A DNA stretch of 64,000 nt from Xylocopa sonorina (GCF_050948175.1 NC_135195.1:9142001-9206000), one strand, 5' to 3'. Shown: positions 24,401 to 39,400, counted from the stretch's first letter. The notes: generated by a model from the letters alone, not told the origin. Program-made: numbers and translations.

Positions 24401-27400
24401 GATCTTTAAAAATCGTTGTACCTCAGAACGTTACCTTCGTACGCGATCTCGCAATTTTTACTCGTTCCGTTGTCGGTGTTCGTGAAAAGAAATTTAACCA
24501 CCCCCGTGAGGTAGGCGAGGACTGCGGGGACACCCTGTATAGAAGTTTCTTGCGCTTCTCGCATCGTGACTCATTTGAGCAGGCCCGGTACTTGACCGAG
24601 TTGACACAGGCGGTGTTATTGGCACTCTGGAGGGCCGCCAGGGTTGTTTACGTACAAGCTGTATAAATATTATTTCCGGGCAAACTGGCTCGCCGATCAT
24701 TACGAAACTCCAGGCGGAAAGTTTTAACAGCCGTGGTCCCCCTCTGCCTCCGCCACCTTTTGCTCTACGGCCTTCCGTCCTCCAGACGATACTTTAAACT
24801 TCTAGACGGGATCGATCGTTAGGATCGACCCCGGTGTTTCCGGGACGACTATGCACTTGAACCGTCGGGGCACTCGAGGATTTCGAGCCGCGGCGACGGC
24901 GACGGCGATGACGACGGCGGAACGGTTTGCGGTCGAACAATCGAGGAAACGAACGTTGCGCCCGACCGTCTCCCTTTTTCGTCGTTGAATCTTGGAAAAC
25001 CGAGTCGAGCTGAATCTCGACGAATGGCTTCGAACGTTGTACGATCCTCGGGGAAGAAGATGGGATTCGAGTTCGCGAACTATCGCGAAAATCAATGTAA
25101 CAGCGGTCGAAAGTGGTGGAATGTGTATTTTTTTTAAATGGCAAAAGGCGATTTTTGAATCATCCAGGTATTTGCGTTTATTTGTCGTTCACTATAGAAC
25201 GAGCAAACGGACGGTAGTGAATTGTGGATAATAAAGGAAGTTTCGCGAGTATTTAAATAGTTTGGTAGACAAACTTTTCCGCGCGAATGCGCAAAATGCA
25301 CGCGGTATAAATAGATATGGGAACGTTAAAGAGGTGTGCAAATAGTATCGTAATAACGGAGAACAAGGCAAACACGATGCACGTTTCGACGAGTAAAACA
25401 ATTTTAATGCGCGGAACAGCGATGTTAAATTGAACGATCAAAGTAAATAAAAGATATAGGTTACGTTACTTCAAACAGTTGCACGATCAGCTATTCAAAT
25501 GACGTTATCGCACGGCATGAAGTTCCTTAATTACTCTGTGGGCACAATTATCCAGTTATCAGCATCAAGTAAACGGAAGTGGTCTAAATTTAAACCGTCA
25601 ATTATGAAAGAATCAAATTCGATATTTAAACGGTCCGACTATTCCTAAGCTCGGTGTTTGGTCGATGTTCAATCGGCAGAGGATAAGTTGCGATTTTGAT
25701 CGGTTTCTTTTTCTTTTTTTTATCGATTCTAAAGGAGCATCTCAATCTGGAACGTCGAACAGTGACATCGAACGAGACGATAAGTCGGACGAGAGCAATC
25801 GTCCGCTTATCATGCGATATCTCGACACGAATTCGTTCCTCCGCAAATAACGCGGCGTGTGAGCGGTCGTCGCATCCGCTTAGTGGCTCCTTTTCGCGAC
25901 TCGCCTCGAAATTGGTCCGCGATCGTCGAACCGAATGCACACGTTTCTATCGTATCGAATGCGACACGGGAATCATCGTATTGCTTCTTGGATACGCCTC
26001 AGCTCGTTTCTTTCAATCTTTATATGGCACGGTATGTAATATTTCGTGGCTTTTTATGTCTTATTTCGTGGAAAGATGGGGAGCGCGAAAGAGATGGGTG
26101 TTGTGCAATGTCGCGTAACGTGTCAGAGATTTGCACAGCTCTATTGGACGAGCAGTGTTTCGTTATTCGAAGACAATTCGGTCGATCGAATGATTTAAGT
26201 GTAATTTCTCGTGAAAATTGAGTGAGTGTGGCTATTTACTTTTGCGTAGATATGAAATTATTGGAGTAAGATAAACGATAAGTACGAGCGAGAATTTAGT
26301 TTTCTCATCATTATAGATAATAAATGTATATACGATCGTGCCTCGTTGTTTCATTAAGAAGGCGATCCAATTCTCCACCGATTTAGATGAATCACTCCGA
26401 AAACGAGTCATCGTTCGAACGATCGTCCGCTTCAATTTATCCCTCATTTTTTGCTCCCTAATTAAATTTGATAACGAGTTTAATTAAATTTATTCGCATG
26501 TAGCGGTGCGGCGACTCAAAAATTCATTGTTAATCGGTGGTTGCGGCGCAGGGCTCGCGCGTATAGGTCCACCGAGAAATCGGCTGGCGTGCAAATCCCT
26601 TGACTGTAATTGTTGCAAAATACACGAACAACCCTGCGCGGCATTAACGAACCAGCAGCAGCCGCCGCTCGTATGCGCCGCGGTGCCTGTCCAAAAAGGC
26701 GCCACTTTCCCCCTCATTATCGCACAACGAGAACGCGTTCGATTTAACGAAGCATCGCGCTTCGGACGGGGCAATTTTATGGTTACCTTTGAAATTCGCC
26801 CGGGGAAACATTTAAACGCGATGTCGATCGTTTCGTCGCAACCAAAGAGCAGAGGTACACATTTTCTCTAGACGTATCAAGGAATTTAATTATCGTTGAG
26901 ACTCTCGTCGAACGCGATCGTCGCCTCCTGTTTCGCAGAAGCGAATCGGAAAATAACGCGGCGGAGTCAATTATATACGCCGCATCGCGCAATCTTGGGT
27001 CAGTCATTAGTTTATTGTCGTACACTTTCGTTAAGGTTACCAGCGCGGACTTTTATAACGGCGCGATTAAGCCAACGATTAAATTGATGCCCCTCGACGA
27101 CCCCCTCGACCCGGTCGGTTCTTCGTAAAAGACGCAGCCAAGCTTCGATCGGAACTCGAAAAATGATGCAACGCAGACGCGTTTCTGCCCATGTGTGCGA
27201 TAAATTATTTTTAACTCGTTCCCGGAGTTGCAACCCGGATCATTGATTATTCGCGACAGCCGATGGAAGTAAAGCTCGAGTGATTTAATACCGATGCCTG
27301 CGACGCGTTGGCGTTAATTCTTTTCGGGGCGCGAGATTTGTATTGTAATATAGACGGGACGTGGGAAATCCCGTGGAGACAAATTTCACCGTTTGGTTTA

Positions 27401-30400
27401 CTGTCTAAGCACCGCTATCGCTATCGTCAGCGATGTCTCTTCAAACCGTACTACCGATATCGATACGAGAAACAGTCAAACAAACGTTGGAATTTGTCTC
27501 GATAGATTTCTCACGTCTCGCGTATCGCAGTACAAATTTCAATTTCTACGGGATCCTTAATACACGAACGCTTTGACGCCGATAACTCGGTGTACCTTTT
27601 CTGTTTTACGAAAAAAAAAAAACAAAAAATAAAACACTTTGAAAGCTGTTCGTTCTTCGTGTTTTCTACGTCCGCACTTTTTCGCCGTCCCCGTCGTATC
27701 ACTTTCGCGAGCGATGTTTTGTCACTCTTCAGGGCACGTCCGGTTCGGGCGAGGCGACCGGAGGAAAACGGAGAAGTAACCGCATTGTCGTAGCGATAAT
27801 ACCGACTAATTTGTAAGGGGCAGCGAAACGTTGGAATCAAGAGGAGGCATTGTCGGCGGAGTCCTTGGTGGAACATGTCGAACAAAGCCCCTCTCCTGTC
27901 GGAGTCCTTAAGATCGCCTCATTGTTCATAGACCGTGGGTCCTCTTCCACGCTCCATAGACTCGGGCCCCGTTTACCTAGAAATTGCCGATATTATGCGC
28001 TCGACACTTCTTCCTTTCGTCCGTGGCACAGGGTCAGAGGGGCGCAGAAAAGAGGAACGAAACCTCGTATTGTTTGCCAGCCACTTTGTCAAATATTTGT
28101 CGACAGGCTTGGCTGCGGAGCGGCCGATGAACGATCCTCGCTGGAATTAGTTCTCACGTTGCTCGTTCGTAACGAACGCTACGAAATTGGACAGTCGTTG
28201 GCAGTTTCGTGTGTCTTGTCTATTGTAGTTCGATCTCAAGTCCGCGTATCGAACTTGGTCTCTTCGAGGATCCTCTCCTTTTAGCGCTAAAGAAACGCGA
28301 ACTCCACGTTTCGTCTGTTTCATCGCGTTCAACGTGTCGCAACGATGTCAGCTCGATAATTATGATTAGATATAATTTTGTAAAAATATCACGACAAAAC
28401 GTTAAACTTAAACTTGAAGTGTATCAGTTTTGCAGCGATCGAGTGATTTATCTACTTCGTAGATACTACACCCTTTCTAATAATTGGTAATTTTTCAGAT
28501 AGTAGAGTAGGTACGTCATCGTGTACTTCCGATTTAGCACCTGTCCATTTAATGTGCTATTGATTTTGTTGCTTCATTTTATCTCGACGCGCAGCGCGTT
28601 CGGTTTCATTTCAATAATCGAACCGTTTGCGATCAAGCGATTCTTTTATTATTTCAATCTGCAAACGTGCTGGTTTAATTGGAATTTATATAGCGGTACG
28701 TGTTTAAAACCGATGATACGATCAGCCCGTCGTGTTTCCCTTAAAATTTCCTCGGCGAGGCGCAGTTGGTCGCGATTAATTGAAAGAAACAATTTCACGA
28801 GTTAAACTTCTGTTTCCACGAGTTTGTTCGCTAATGCTTGTTAGATAACCATCGCTATTGTTGCGATCGCTTATCGCGGTTCTATTATTCCATTATTTCA
28901 TAGCAAAGCGTTGCAAAATGACAAGTATCGCACTTTTGTGGTAGGATTAATGTTACAGTTTTGACGCTGCAAAACAAAAATATTGTTTATCGAATTCGTT
29001 CGATTTCCGTCTGGTTGGCGCGTATATAGAGGAATCGCGGCCAGGGAAGTTCCTGGTATAATTAGGGAAGAAACTGGAAGTTTAAAGCAGGTCTGGGAGT
29101 AGGTGAGAACAACAGGGTTGCGCCGTGAATGGCGGCCCCTTCCTCCGGCGCGTTTCGTACGGCGGCCGGTGTGGATTATTGCGAAGGGGACGGAATCGTC
29201 GACGAAATTGAAGGGCTCCGGGCAATTTGGGACGGCCCGCCCTAAAACTGCCGTCAATTTCCGCGTTAATGGCCGAAATTCGGGAAATGGTAGATACTTG
29301 GACCCTCGTCACCATTAAAATGCCCCACGGTACACACCGGGCGGCGGCGTCGTGCCTGCTCGTGGCCAGACGCCTCGTAGCCCAGCCAAGGAAAGTAGCC
29401 GGAGTCCGTTTCAAAGGCGTCAGCCTTTCTGGCCTCTTCTCGACGCGCCTCGATTACTTATTTTCTGCGCCGAGTCCTGATTACAAATTAAAATCGTGCC
29501 TGGCATTTAACGGGTGCCGGGGGGAATCGGCGCGACGCGACGGTTTCCCAACGGGTCTCACCCGGTTGGACGTGTTCGAACTTTTAAACTTGAGAAGTGC
29601 TTAAATCGCGAGCACGCCGCATCGCTCCTCCATTACCATTAGCGTTATTTTTTTCTAGAAATTGCTCGTTTACCGTGGGTGGTGCGCCGAGGGAAATATT
29701 CGAAATTACCAACGGCGAACGGGGTCCGATAGTTTTGAACGGATCTGTAGGTAGAACGCGAACGGAGCACACGCGCGCAGAGGAAAATCGAAGCGAATCA
29801 GTGATCGCGTTTCACGCGTCATCGAGCCCTTTTTCTTAATGCAATCCCGTACTCTGGCGCGCGTTGATTCGCGTGGTTTTATGCTCTCGCCGGCTAAACG
29901 AGCGCAATCGAAGCCGACGAGAACACTCGAGCCTCTGTTGTGTGCAATCAGCGTGCACGCGGCAATGAGTTGGCTGGCGAGAGAGAGAGAGGGAGAGGAG
30001 CGTTTTCGCCGGGTCGCGAAAAAAATCCAATCGCGCCTCGATGATACACGTACACACGTGCGCGTACATACATATACACACAGGTATAAATCGATATACA
30101 CGCGTAGAGCGTGTAATCGTTGCACGAGGAGAGAGATGGAGAGAGGGGACTGCGAATACACCATGGTCGTGTACGCGCGCGCTCGCGCGCGGAAACGCAC
30201 GCAGGCACGCACGTACTTAGGCGCGCACGCGCTGCGCGCACCGTGTGTACATTGTTCGCAATAATGAGGAGTTTGCACAGACCGGGATCCCGACGTTCTT
30301 CAAACAAGGAGAGCAAGGACAAACAGGCCCTATATGGACGGATGGACAAACACACTCGGCCACGAATCACACACCGCGCCGGGACGACATGCGTATTGCG

Positions 30401-33400
30401 CGCTTACGTACGCGGCTAAGCGTGTGAGAGAGCCGCGTACCGTGCACGACCGCGCGCGCCTCCTACACCCGCCTCACGGGCGAAGCCTCTTCAACGGCCT
30501 CCCTACCACGGAAACTATCGACCATCACCCTCGCTCAACAAGCACCATAAGCGATATGGTGGCTAATATTTGCCGGGCTAAGCACACAAATACAATACAG
30601 TGCTGTTTACTTACCGGCAGTGGCGCTCAGCCGTTTCGATGAACGCTGTGATATACCGCCTGGTCCCGTTTGTAATTGCGGCTGTCCCTGTCCCACCGAG
30701 CCACGAACCCCGCAACCCCTTCTCGACGCGTGTTACGTCGCGCCGTACCCGATCGGTACTACATCGGTTTCGAAATGGGAAGCCCGTGTTTCATTATGAA
30801 TCGATCGGATACTACCCTGACGTCGGTACGTGAGAATGATTTGTCGCGTGTTCGCGATAACGAATGGTATCGATTATTCTTTCACCCCGAATTTTTATCG
30901 CCCTCGTCGTTAGATCGACAGACTTACCTGGTCTCGGAGCAGAGGGTAGGGTTTGTGTGCCGTGGCTCTGGTTAGAGGTAGCGCAATCTAATCTGATTTA
31001 GGATTCTATTATATAACGCGAGTATACGACGCGCGATGAAAAATTGGAGTTTATTGTGTTTAGATAAAATATCATTCAAATGATTCCACGTGGACTGCCA
31101 TTTCTGACGTGTGCGAACGATAAGGCGATTCTTTTAATTTCATTATTCCTTTATCTCGAAACGATCGGAGAATAGAAAATTGTTAATGACGATGGGAATT
31201 ATTGCTTGTATCGGCTGTTCTTTTTGAAACGTGTTGTAAAAAATTGTACTCCCCGGTCTTATCGACACAGCCATTCAAAGGACGTACTCGAGATAAGCAA
31301 TAGGCGATCAAGATCGACCTACGGGTGTTTGTAGAACATGTTTTATCGCGGCTATATCGATCGCTCGATAAAATGTTTTCCGGATATGATTTTCGAAGCC
31401 CCGATTTAAGTGGTATTTTTGATGTCTCGGTGAATTTAATTTCGTGTCGATAATCTTAATCATAATTTATAGATAACGTTAATTTTCTATCGAGTCTCGA
31501 CTTTTGATTTCCGATATTTATTTATAAAAGCAAAGATACTGTTTTTCTTGATGTTTTCAATGTAAGTTGCAAGTTAATACTGTGCACGAATACTTTTTTC
31601 GATCACCTCGAAGCAATAGTAGCGAAAAAAGGGTAGACCAACGCCAGCCATTACGAGACGACAAAATTACCCTCCTCTCTTTCTACGCCGCTTCCGGTAT
31701 CATAAAGGAACCATCAATTCGCAAACGATTACCCTTGGCCACAATTTTTCCATTCTTCTCCTCCAGCAGAAAGAAACACTCTGAACGATGTCACGAGAGC
31801 AAATTCCCCGAAACGAGCGTACAGCAGAGAGGGGTGTTTTTTCTTTTTTTTTTCCATCGATCCACCGAAAACGGGAGCGCAGCCGGTCGATTCGTTTCGG
31901 AGAGAAACATTTCCGCGAATTAGCCGAGTTTTGCGCGAACATTGTTCGCCGTTCGGGACTTTTTTCCCCGTTCCGCCGTGCGACCGCAGTCAGCTCGCTA
32001 TCGAAACGAGCTCCTCGCGTTCACCGCAGTTCCTTTCGAACTGCGAAATTCTCCCAGGAGAGCCGCGGCGCGGGCCCCGCCAGCCAGCATCCTGGCGTGA
32101 CGGTTAGGTCAGCTGGTCGGTGGTTTGCGAACTATCTCAATTTGCCTAAGCCGCAACCGCGTCGACCACGGGAACCGCAACTTCCCTCATTCGTGACCAC
32201 CTTCATCCCTTCTCTTTCTCCGCAATTCCACCCGTTCTCTGTCCAACCCCAACGCGAACCTCTTTCCACGGTCGACCTTTTGCCGAGCCGCCTCTCCCCG
32301 TCTCTCTCTACCTCTCTCTCTGTTTCTCGGCTCTCTCCTAGCTCCACTATCTCGAGAATTTAGCAACTAACTAGTCCCCGCCGGCGTAACCTCTGACCGC
32401 AGACCCCTCGCGACACCATCGTGTACTTTGCTCGCGCAGTAAGCTTCAGCGATTTTAATGATACTTCCAGCTGAAGAGGCGAGACGGGCAGAAGGAGAGG
32501 TACGAACAGCGGAGATTCCGCAAGCTGCGTCACGAATAGCCGAAGAGTATCACCCCTTTGCGAAAGGGGAAAGCCGATTTTCCATGCTCTTAGCGATCGT
32601 CCTCGATGACTTTGCGAAACTTTTCGTGGTTCGAAGCGTGATCCATAACGCTCAGCCAATCGCTGCGCGGTCTCTGCGCACACTCGCATTGTACTTCGCC
32701 TTATTCTTGTCGGAATACGGGAGATTGGATTCCTTTGCGAGATCGCCCGCGGTGTGTATCAAGCGGTAGAATTCTGTGGTTTCCTCGCGGCTCGATCGCC
32801 AATTTCGGAGCACGCGAGGGGGGAAAAGTGAGTAACATTGTGTTGCAACGTGCACGAGGCGAGGTGTTATTTTAGGTCGCGATTGTGCTGGTCGGGTTGA
32901 TAGGGTGTAAGTGAGCCAGGTTGTGGCTGGCGAAAGGTAATGTCGTGCATGATAGGGTTCGACGATACACCAGCGAATGGATTGCGTTCCTTTTGCGAGC
33001 TCCGAAAAAGTTCGCCTTTTACGTTCACGGTAATTCGCGGGGAAAATGTAGAATCGTGAAATCGAGGGTAAGCAACGTTGCGCAACTCTTTATTAACATA
33101 TCTGCGAAGGTGCTGCGTCTAAAAATGCGATACAGAAACTTTGTAGCCCGAAGCGTTATTTCGCGATAAGATTCTTCCAAAATACGCGCCTTTAGCGATT
33201 GATAACCACGAAGAGAACGAAAATATATCCGCCCGTTGATTAAATTACGTAAAATATATCGTATAACAGCAAAAAGTGATACCCCGCAGGCGATTGTTAG
33301 TGCATCGCGTGGGTATTTGCTGATAGGAAGTTAGTAACGCGTGTTAGGACACAGCTGGCTGTTTTAAACAAACTGTTTACACAATCTATTCGTAGAATGG

Positions 33401-36400
33401 AACAAGAACTTCCCCTTGTGTGTGCTTATAGCTTTTATCTCTATACTTCATATATATCTATCACCGTGAAAGATATTTCGCCTACAGTGATATCCGCGTA
33501 TCGGTCGGACCGTATCAAACTATTTATCAGTAGCGTTAATGATTTATTTTTGTTGCATCGTATTTAGAGAAACTAATAACAGAAGCTCGAACGAGCTATA
33601 GAGGAAGTTGTAATCGCGAAAATCACTTTTACAATGTGCTGTGAGAAGGAGTCAGCGAAATCATTTTCGTTTGAAGTGAGAGACAGAGAGCAGAGATAAA
33701 AGGGAATTGATCGGCACCTGCTTTTAAGCAATAAATGATTTGCCAGTCGAGGCTCCCAATATCAACTGGTAAACTATCCTTGACTGAAATAGAATTAAGT
33801 ATCGCGGCAGTAAAGCTAACTGCAGATTTCTTCCGCGCATCTGCGTTGATGGCCGTTCGGTTTCATCCAGTTTCACACGATATACGATTCCTCTCGTGTC
33901 ATTAGAAGCTATTGGAGCTGTAACAGAGAAAGATTTACAGCGCCTTTCAATGAGATCCGAATCAACCGGGAATAAATAGCCTGTGACATCATTATTATTC
34001 GCGTCGAACACTATTTGTCGCGCTTTATCTGGCACGAAAAGTTTCGCGTGTGCTCTTGTCTTTTGCATACTCTCCCCGCCACCTTTCCGACTCACCATTG
34101 TGTTCTAATGGATTCGCTTTTGAGTAATAATAGAATAGAATATCCGATACGTCGGAGAAAATTAGCCTTTGGAAATACGATTATATTGGTACACCTTAAA
34201 TAGTGGTTTCCAATCGCGCGAGACTAAAAAGGGTTGCGCATCATTCGCGTCTTATACGTAGACATTAGGAAAATCTTGTTACACGAAGGAGTTGAGTCAG
34301 TTGGCCCGAAAGAAGCTGAGCATAAATAATTTTGCCACTCGTGTTGCCATAAAAATGCGTATAGGATGTAAATTGGTTACGGACATCGTATAGCTATCAC
34401 GCGATAACTATTCAGGAGCCTTCGTCAAGTAAGAAAGGCCACTTTCATCTCGGCAGTTCCACGGATGGTGAGTAAAATTTACGCCGCGTCGTTGGACAAG
34501 ATAACCGGCGCTGAAAATATTTCCATACTGATAAAGGCATGTAATATCGAAGTCGATTACCGGGCTGTAGGGGACCAGCTACTTTTCGATAAGCTGCCCC
34601 TAAAGGTGTTAAAAGTGTCGACCGAGCGGAGGAACCCGGGATTTCGTCGTTATCGAGCGATCGTTACTTTATTTGCAACAAAAACAGAAGAGGAGAAACG
34701 TTTTTGTTTCACGAGGGCAGGCTTAATTGTCGTGGCTTTCTATTGGTCGAACCACCTCTCCTGACAAAATTAGATATCTTAACTGATTGATCGATATCGA
34801 TCTTTTATATTGTATTTTTGAGTCATAGATGTGTCGAGGGAATGCTTATATTTAACAAGAAAGCTTCAAAAATCCTGGAAAACAAATTTAATCGCACGCT
34901 GAGCGATTATCGATCGAAAGATCGACAAATCTGTCGCTCGTTTTTTGTCATCTACGTCCTCCACTTGTAATAATTATAACTCAACTTTAATAAAACTTGA
35001 ATTACGTCGGGGTAAAAAATGAGAGAGAATTTAAACTTTATTATTTTTGAGAAAATTGTAACAGGATTTTGTGCTCCCTGCAGGACTATTACTTTCTCTC
35101 ACACTTTTCCAGTTCAATTTTTGGGAAACTTAGGTTTCACGTATAATTTTCAAACTCCATCGAAAATCCATCGAGACCCTCAATTTTTGTAATTTACGAC
35201 AATTCCTATCTGTTCGCGCGACATCGTCGCTGGTGTCGCGAGGATTTATTCCGCGTGGCGAACTCAGCGCGACGCTTGCCCAGGGAATTTCCCTCTCCGA
35301 CGACAAATTCGCCTGCGGATTGCGAAAATCTCTGAACTATACGTTATTTCGAAGGGAGCGGCCGTCGGGGCGACCGCGCGCGGCGCGCGCGTTCTCCGGT
35401 TTGCATTGCGGTGCACGGCGTAACGAAGTGCATTTTAGCGCATTAGCCGAAACGCTCTAAAAGCCGCAAAGTGCCGCTCGCGTTAAGAACCGTTTAAACT
35501 GCAGCAACAAGCGTTGCGTGGAACGCGGACGGTGCGCGAGTGTACACATGAACGTGCGTGCCGGGAATCACGTCGAAGACGCGAGCCACTCGCATAATCG
35601 AACGGAAACTTGTCCGATTTCGAGGATTCAAAATGGAGGTTTATGAATATGCAGCGCGAGAACGAGGTATGCAAGATTCATTGACGTCAACGCCGTTCCG
35701 CTACGAGATTTTATATTTCATTATCGAACGCGAATCCGGCGTCTTATACTCTGGCACTTCGCAAGACAAGAATCGAGTAGAAAAATCGGTTCTACGAAAC
35801 ACGTCTGGATATCTTCCCACCACTTACCATCGTCCCCCGTAAATAGAAATTCCAATATTGTGGGTGAAATTTGCTGGTAACTCTTCTTTTATCACTCCAT
35901 TCTCCGTTTAACCGGAGACCGTGATTCCGTGTCCGGATTCAATATTTTATTGAAACCAGACGATCGAGTCTCTTTCCGCGGAATAAAGGAGCAGACGGAA
36001 GAGCCGCAGAGGGAACCGCAAGGATCTTGCTGGCAAAGAGACCCCGATGGATTCCGCGATCGATTCAGTGCCGCCGACAGCTGAACCGAGGAAAGAGAGA
36101 GAAGGGGGAGCCCAGGCTCACGGTTCATTCGATTACAACGGCTCGATTGTGATCGAGGTCAGGAGGCACCCGATGCACTTCCAGCTTAACCCGAGATAAC
36201 TCTCGGATAGAGCTGGCCTTCTTCCCTTCTTGTTCGACGATGATGCTTCTCCGCCGCTTCACGGAGTACCCATCTCGAGAGCTACACACTTCCGCTCAAG
36301 AGAACCGCGGTGGATGCAGCGGATCCAGACGCTGATTAATCAGCGAACCTTTTTGCTTCCTTTTCAGCCGCGGCGAGTAATCAACGGGGTTTCGCAAATT

Positions 36401-39400
36401 ATCGTGTCGAACGCGAACGATCCACCGATTCGCGGCGAGGGCCCAGCTCGCGGTTAGATTAACGACTCGTCCCATCAGGCTGCGTGGAATAATCGATGCG
36501 ATCAAAGGACCGTTCGTTTCGCTCTCTTCAAAGAAACCCGTCGTCGTCGTCGTCGTCGTCGTCACGCGTCACTTACACAGATACGAAAACCGTTGCGCTT
36601 TTTCCTATTTTCATTTCGTCATTCCATCTCCGGAAATCGATATCGTGAGTCATTCCAAGTGAAAGGAGCCGATTTTTCAACGATCGATCGTTGATTACTA
36701 CGTTCATTTACCGTTATCAACGTTCGATTACTACGTGGCCTCGATCGATTTCCACTAGCCAAACGCAGAGGGATGCTCGTCGAGCGACGTAACCCTTGTT
36801 GTAGGGTACCGTATCCGACACGATCTACAGGTCGGTCGAAGGACGACGCTTGCGTAGGCCGTGCACCGCGAACGTAGTTAACGGAACAACCCTCTCTCGC
36901 GCGCCCTCGGCTTCACACGTGCGCACCCACGGGCACCCACGTGCGCGAGCTTCGAAACACGCACACACACTTGCACCTCGGCCGCGCAAGTTCATAGTTT
37001 CGGTTGTACCGTGTAATCCTCGCGGACACCGCAAACATGTAATTAACACTTGCTCTCTCTCTGCGAGGCCGTTGCAGTCAGTCGGGAGATCGTGTTGACT
37101 ATACCCCGGCCACGGCTGGTACGGTACGTGTAATCGTGCGCGCACGCTGAGCGATGTAACGAGTAAGACCCAAGCTACACGGGGTGTCTCGAGAGCGAAC
37201 GCAAATATTTCCCTATCGGATTCCGGAGGTGAATTCGCGACCGCGACGGTCTTTTTCCACTGACGCGCCTTCGGAACGCGTTCTTCTTCTATTTTCGTTC
37301 CTTCGCGAGTTGTACAGCAATATCGAATATTGCCAAGTATCGTAGAATTTGGGACCGAAGTTCGATTAAAGTATAAGAAACGTGGTTATCTGCTGAGAAA
37401 TTGGAACGCTTCGAAAGGTTCGTCCAGCTATTTTTATCGAGAATTCATTTTGTTCCCGATCGTTTGATCCGGCTCGACTTTCCATGCATTTAAACAGCAG
37501 AAAACGGGAAAATAAATTATTGTGTGCACTGCGTGGCTATCAGGTTTAATCAATCTCCCGAGCAGGCATTCAGAGGGAACTGGTTCCGGCGTGCAAGTAC
37601 CAGCGAAAGGTTTCAAAAACCGCGCGCTATGTATACACGCCGGGATCGCCGCGAAACTTAAAACCTATGATTTGCAGTTTCCATCGATGCGTGAAACACC
37701 CCGTGCTCTCCGATCCATCGATCCAGCCGCGCAACGTCGCGTTCCTCCTTTCGTTTTATCACGAACATTCTTCGGGATCCCCAATAACGCACGGAATCAC
37801 GTCCCCGTCGCCGTGGTCCCGATATTCGTATCAACGATATACGCGAAATCCGATTCGAAAGTTTCGCAATATTTTTCGCGTTCGAGATCACCGCCAGCGG
37901 CGGTTCTAGCTTGCGTTCCGCTCGCAAGAAATATGGGCCGAGCTGTATTCCTTGAAACGTATCCAGAAACTTGGTAAAACGGAATTAAGTAGGATTTATG
38001 CACTTGCGATTCTTCATTTTAAAGAGATATATATATATATTTAATAAAATCGATCTAGATGGAAAATAAAATCGCGTTGTTTAATGAATCAGATACCGCG
38101 CGGAACACCCCCTCCAGTTAAGTAGTATGCCTGGAAAGGGTAGAATTTCTTGGAGCGAACTAAATCGTTTGAAATCGCATCTCACCCTGAAGCCAACCGC
38201 GAGATCCACCTGCTACATCCGATCCTCGTTATCGTATCGCGATGCGTTGCGATCTCGCGGGCATCACGATCGCCAATGGCGTTTAGACGTCTTTTCGCTG
38301 TTTACCGGCGCACCCCAATCGCTACGCCTGTCCGATTCCCTCTTCTCAACGCCGTAGCCGCGAATCGGCTAACGCATTACTTCCTGCATTCGTCCCGCGC
38401 CTTCCACGGTGAACAGCTGTGCGAAATTAATTATTCACCGCCTGCATTGACGCGTATTCACGTCGCGCGCACCGCTCGGCTTCCGTCGTGTTTCCTACTC
38501 CTCTTTTTCCTCTTCTCTCTCTCTCTCTCTCCCTCTCTCTCGTTTCGTACTTTCAGCCTTTCTTCCTTTCCCCCTCTTTTCTTCCCCCTTTCCACCCCCT
38601 CTTTATTTCGACGGAGTTGAATAATTCTTTTCTCGGAGCGGGATCGAAAGTATGCGCGAGTTCGTGGAAGAATCGGAGTCTTAATGAATGTTAATGGGAT
38701 TTAATGAGGGTTCGTCTGCGCGGTTTCGATGGTGGAAACGTGGCTGCTCCTTTGTTCCCGGCGAGGGGGCGGGAAAGGGGAGGCTCGGAGCCGGGAAATT
38801 TAACGTTGCGTTAAACGCATCGGCTGCGAAGGTCGAAACCAGATGTGGGTTTAACAATGAGGTTATTGTGGCCGGGGAAATGTTAATGCAGAGGCATCGA
38901 TGTTGCGGATGGTGAAGTTGCGGAATGCAATTTGAAGGTATTCGGGATTTGCATAATGGAATGTTGAACGCCGGGAGCTTCGAAATACGACGATCTTGAC
39001 GAAATTTCGAGGGAAGGTACAAATAGTTGCAGACGCTCCCTCAGACAGTCGTTTTCAGTAGATCCTCCATTGTACGAGCCCTGAATTTTGATCAAATTAA
39101 GCGACTTTTAATCAATTACCATACTGTTACGTGCTATTACACACGGTTATTTGGTGAATTCGAAATTTATAAATTTATCTCGTTATCGTTACGCTGCGAT
39201 TGTTATCAGCGAGGGAATTGTAACGCCAACGCGATTGGGAAGAAACTACTTCCAATGGACTTTAAACAAATTAACATAAGAAAGTATAATACGGGTACAT
39301 TAAAAACAATATATGATTCGACGATAATCGAGGCTAGTTAAGTACTATCATTGGCGGTTGCGAAACTTGTAGTTAACATACAGCGGCCGGAACGGATGTT

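Noticed and set aside
37177..37195. Single TACACGGGGTGTCTCG resembling the TIR motif of the two elements
   Set aside because: No matching inverted partner was found nearby; GGAACACCCCC at 38101 is too different.
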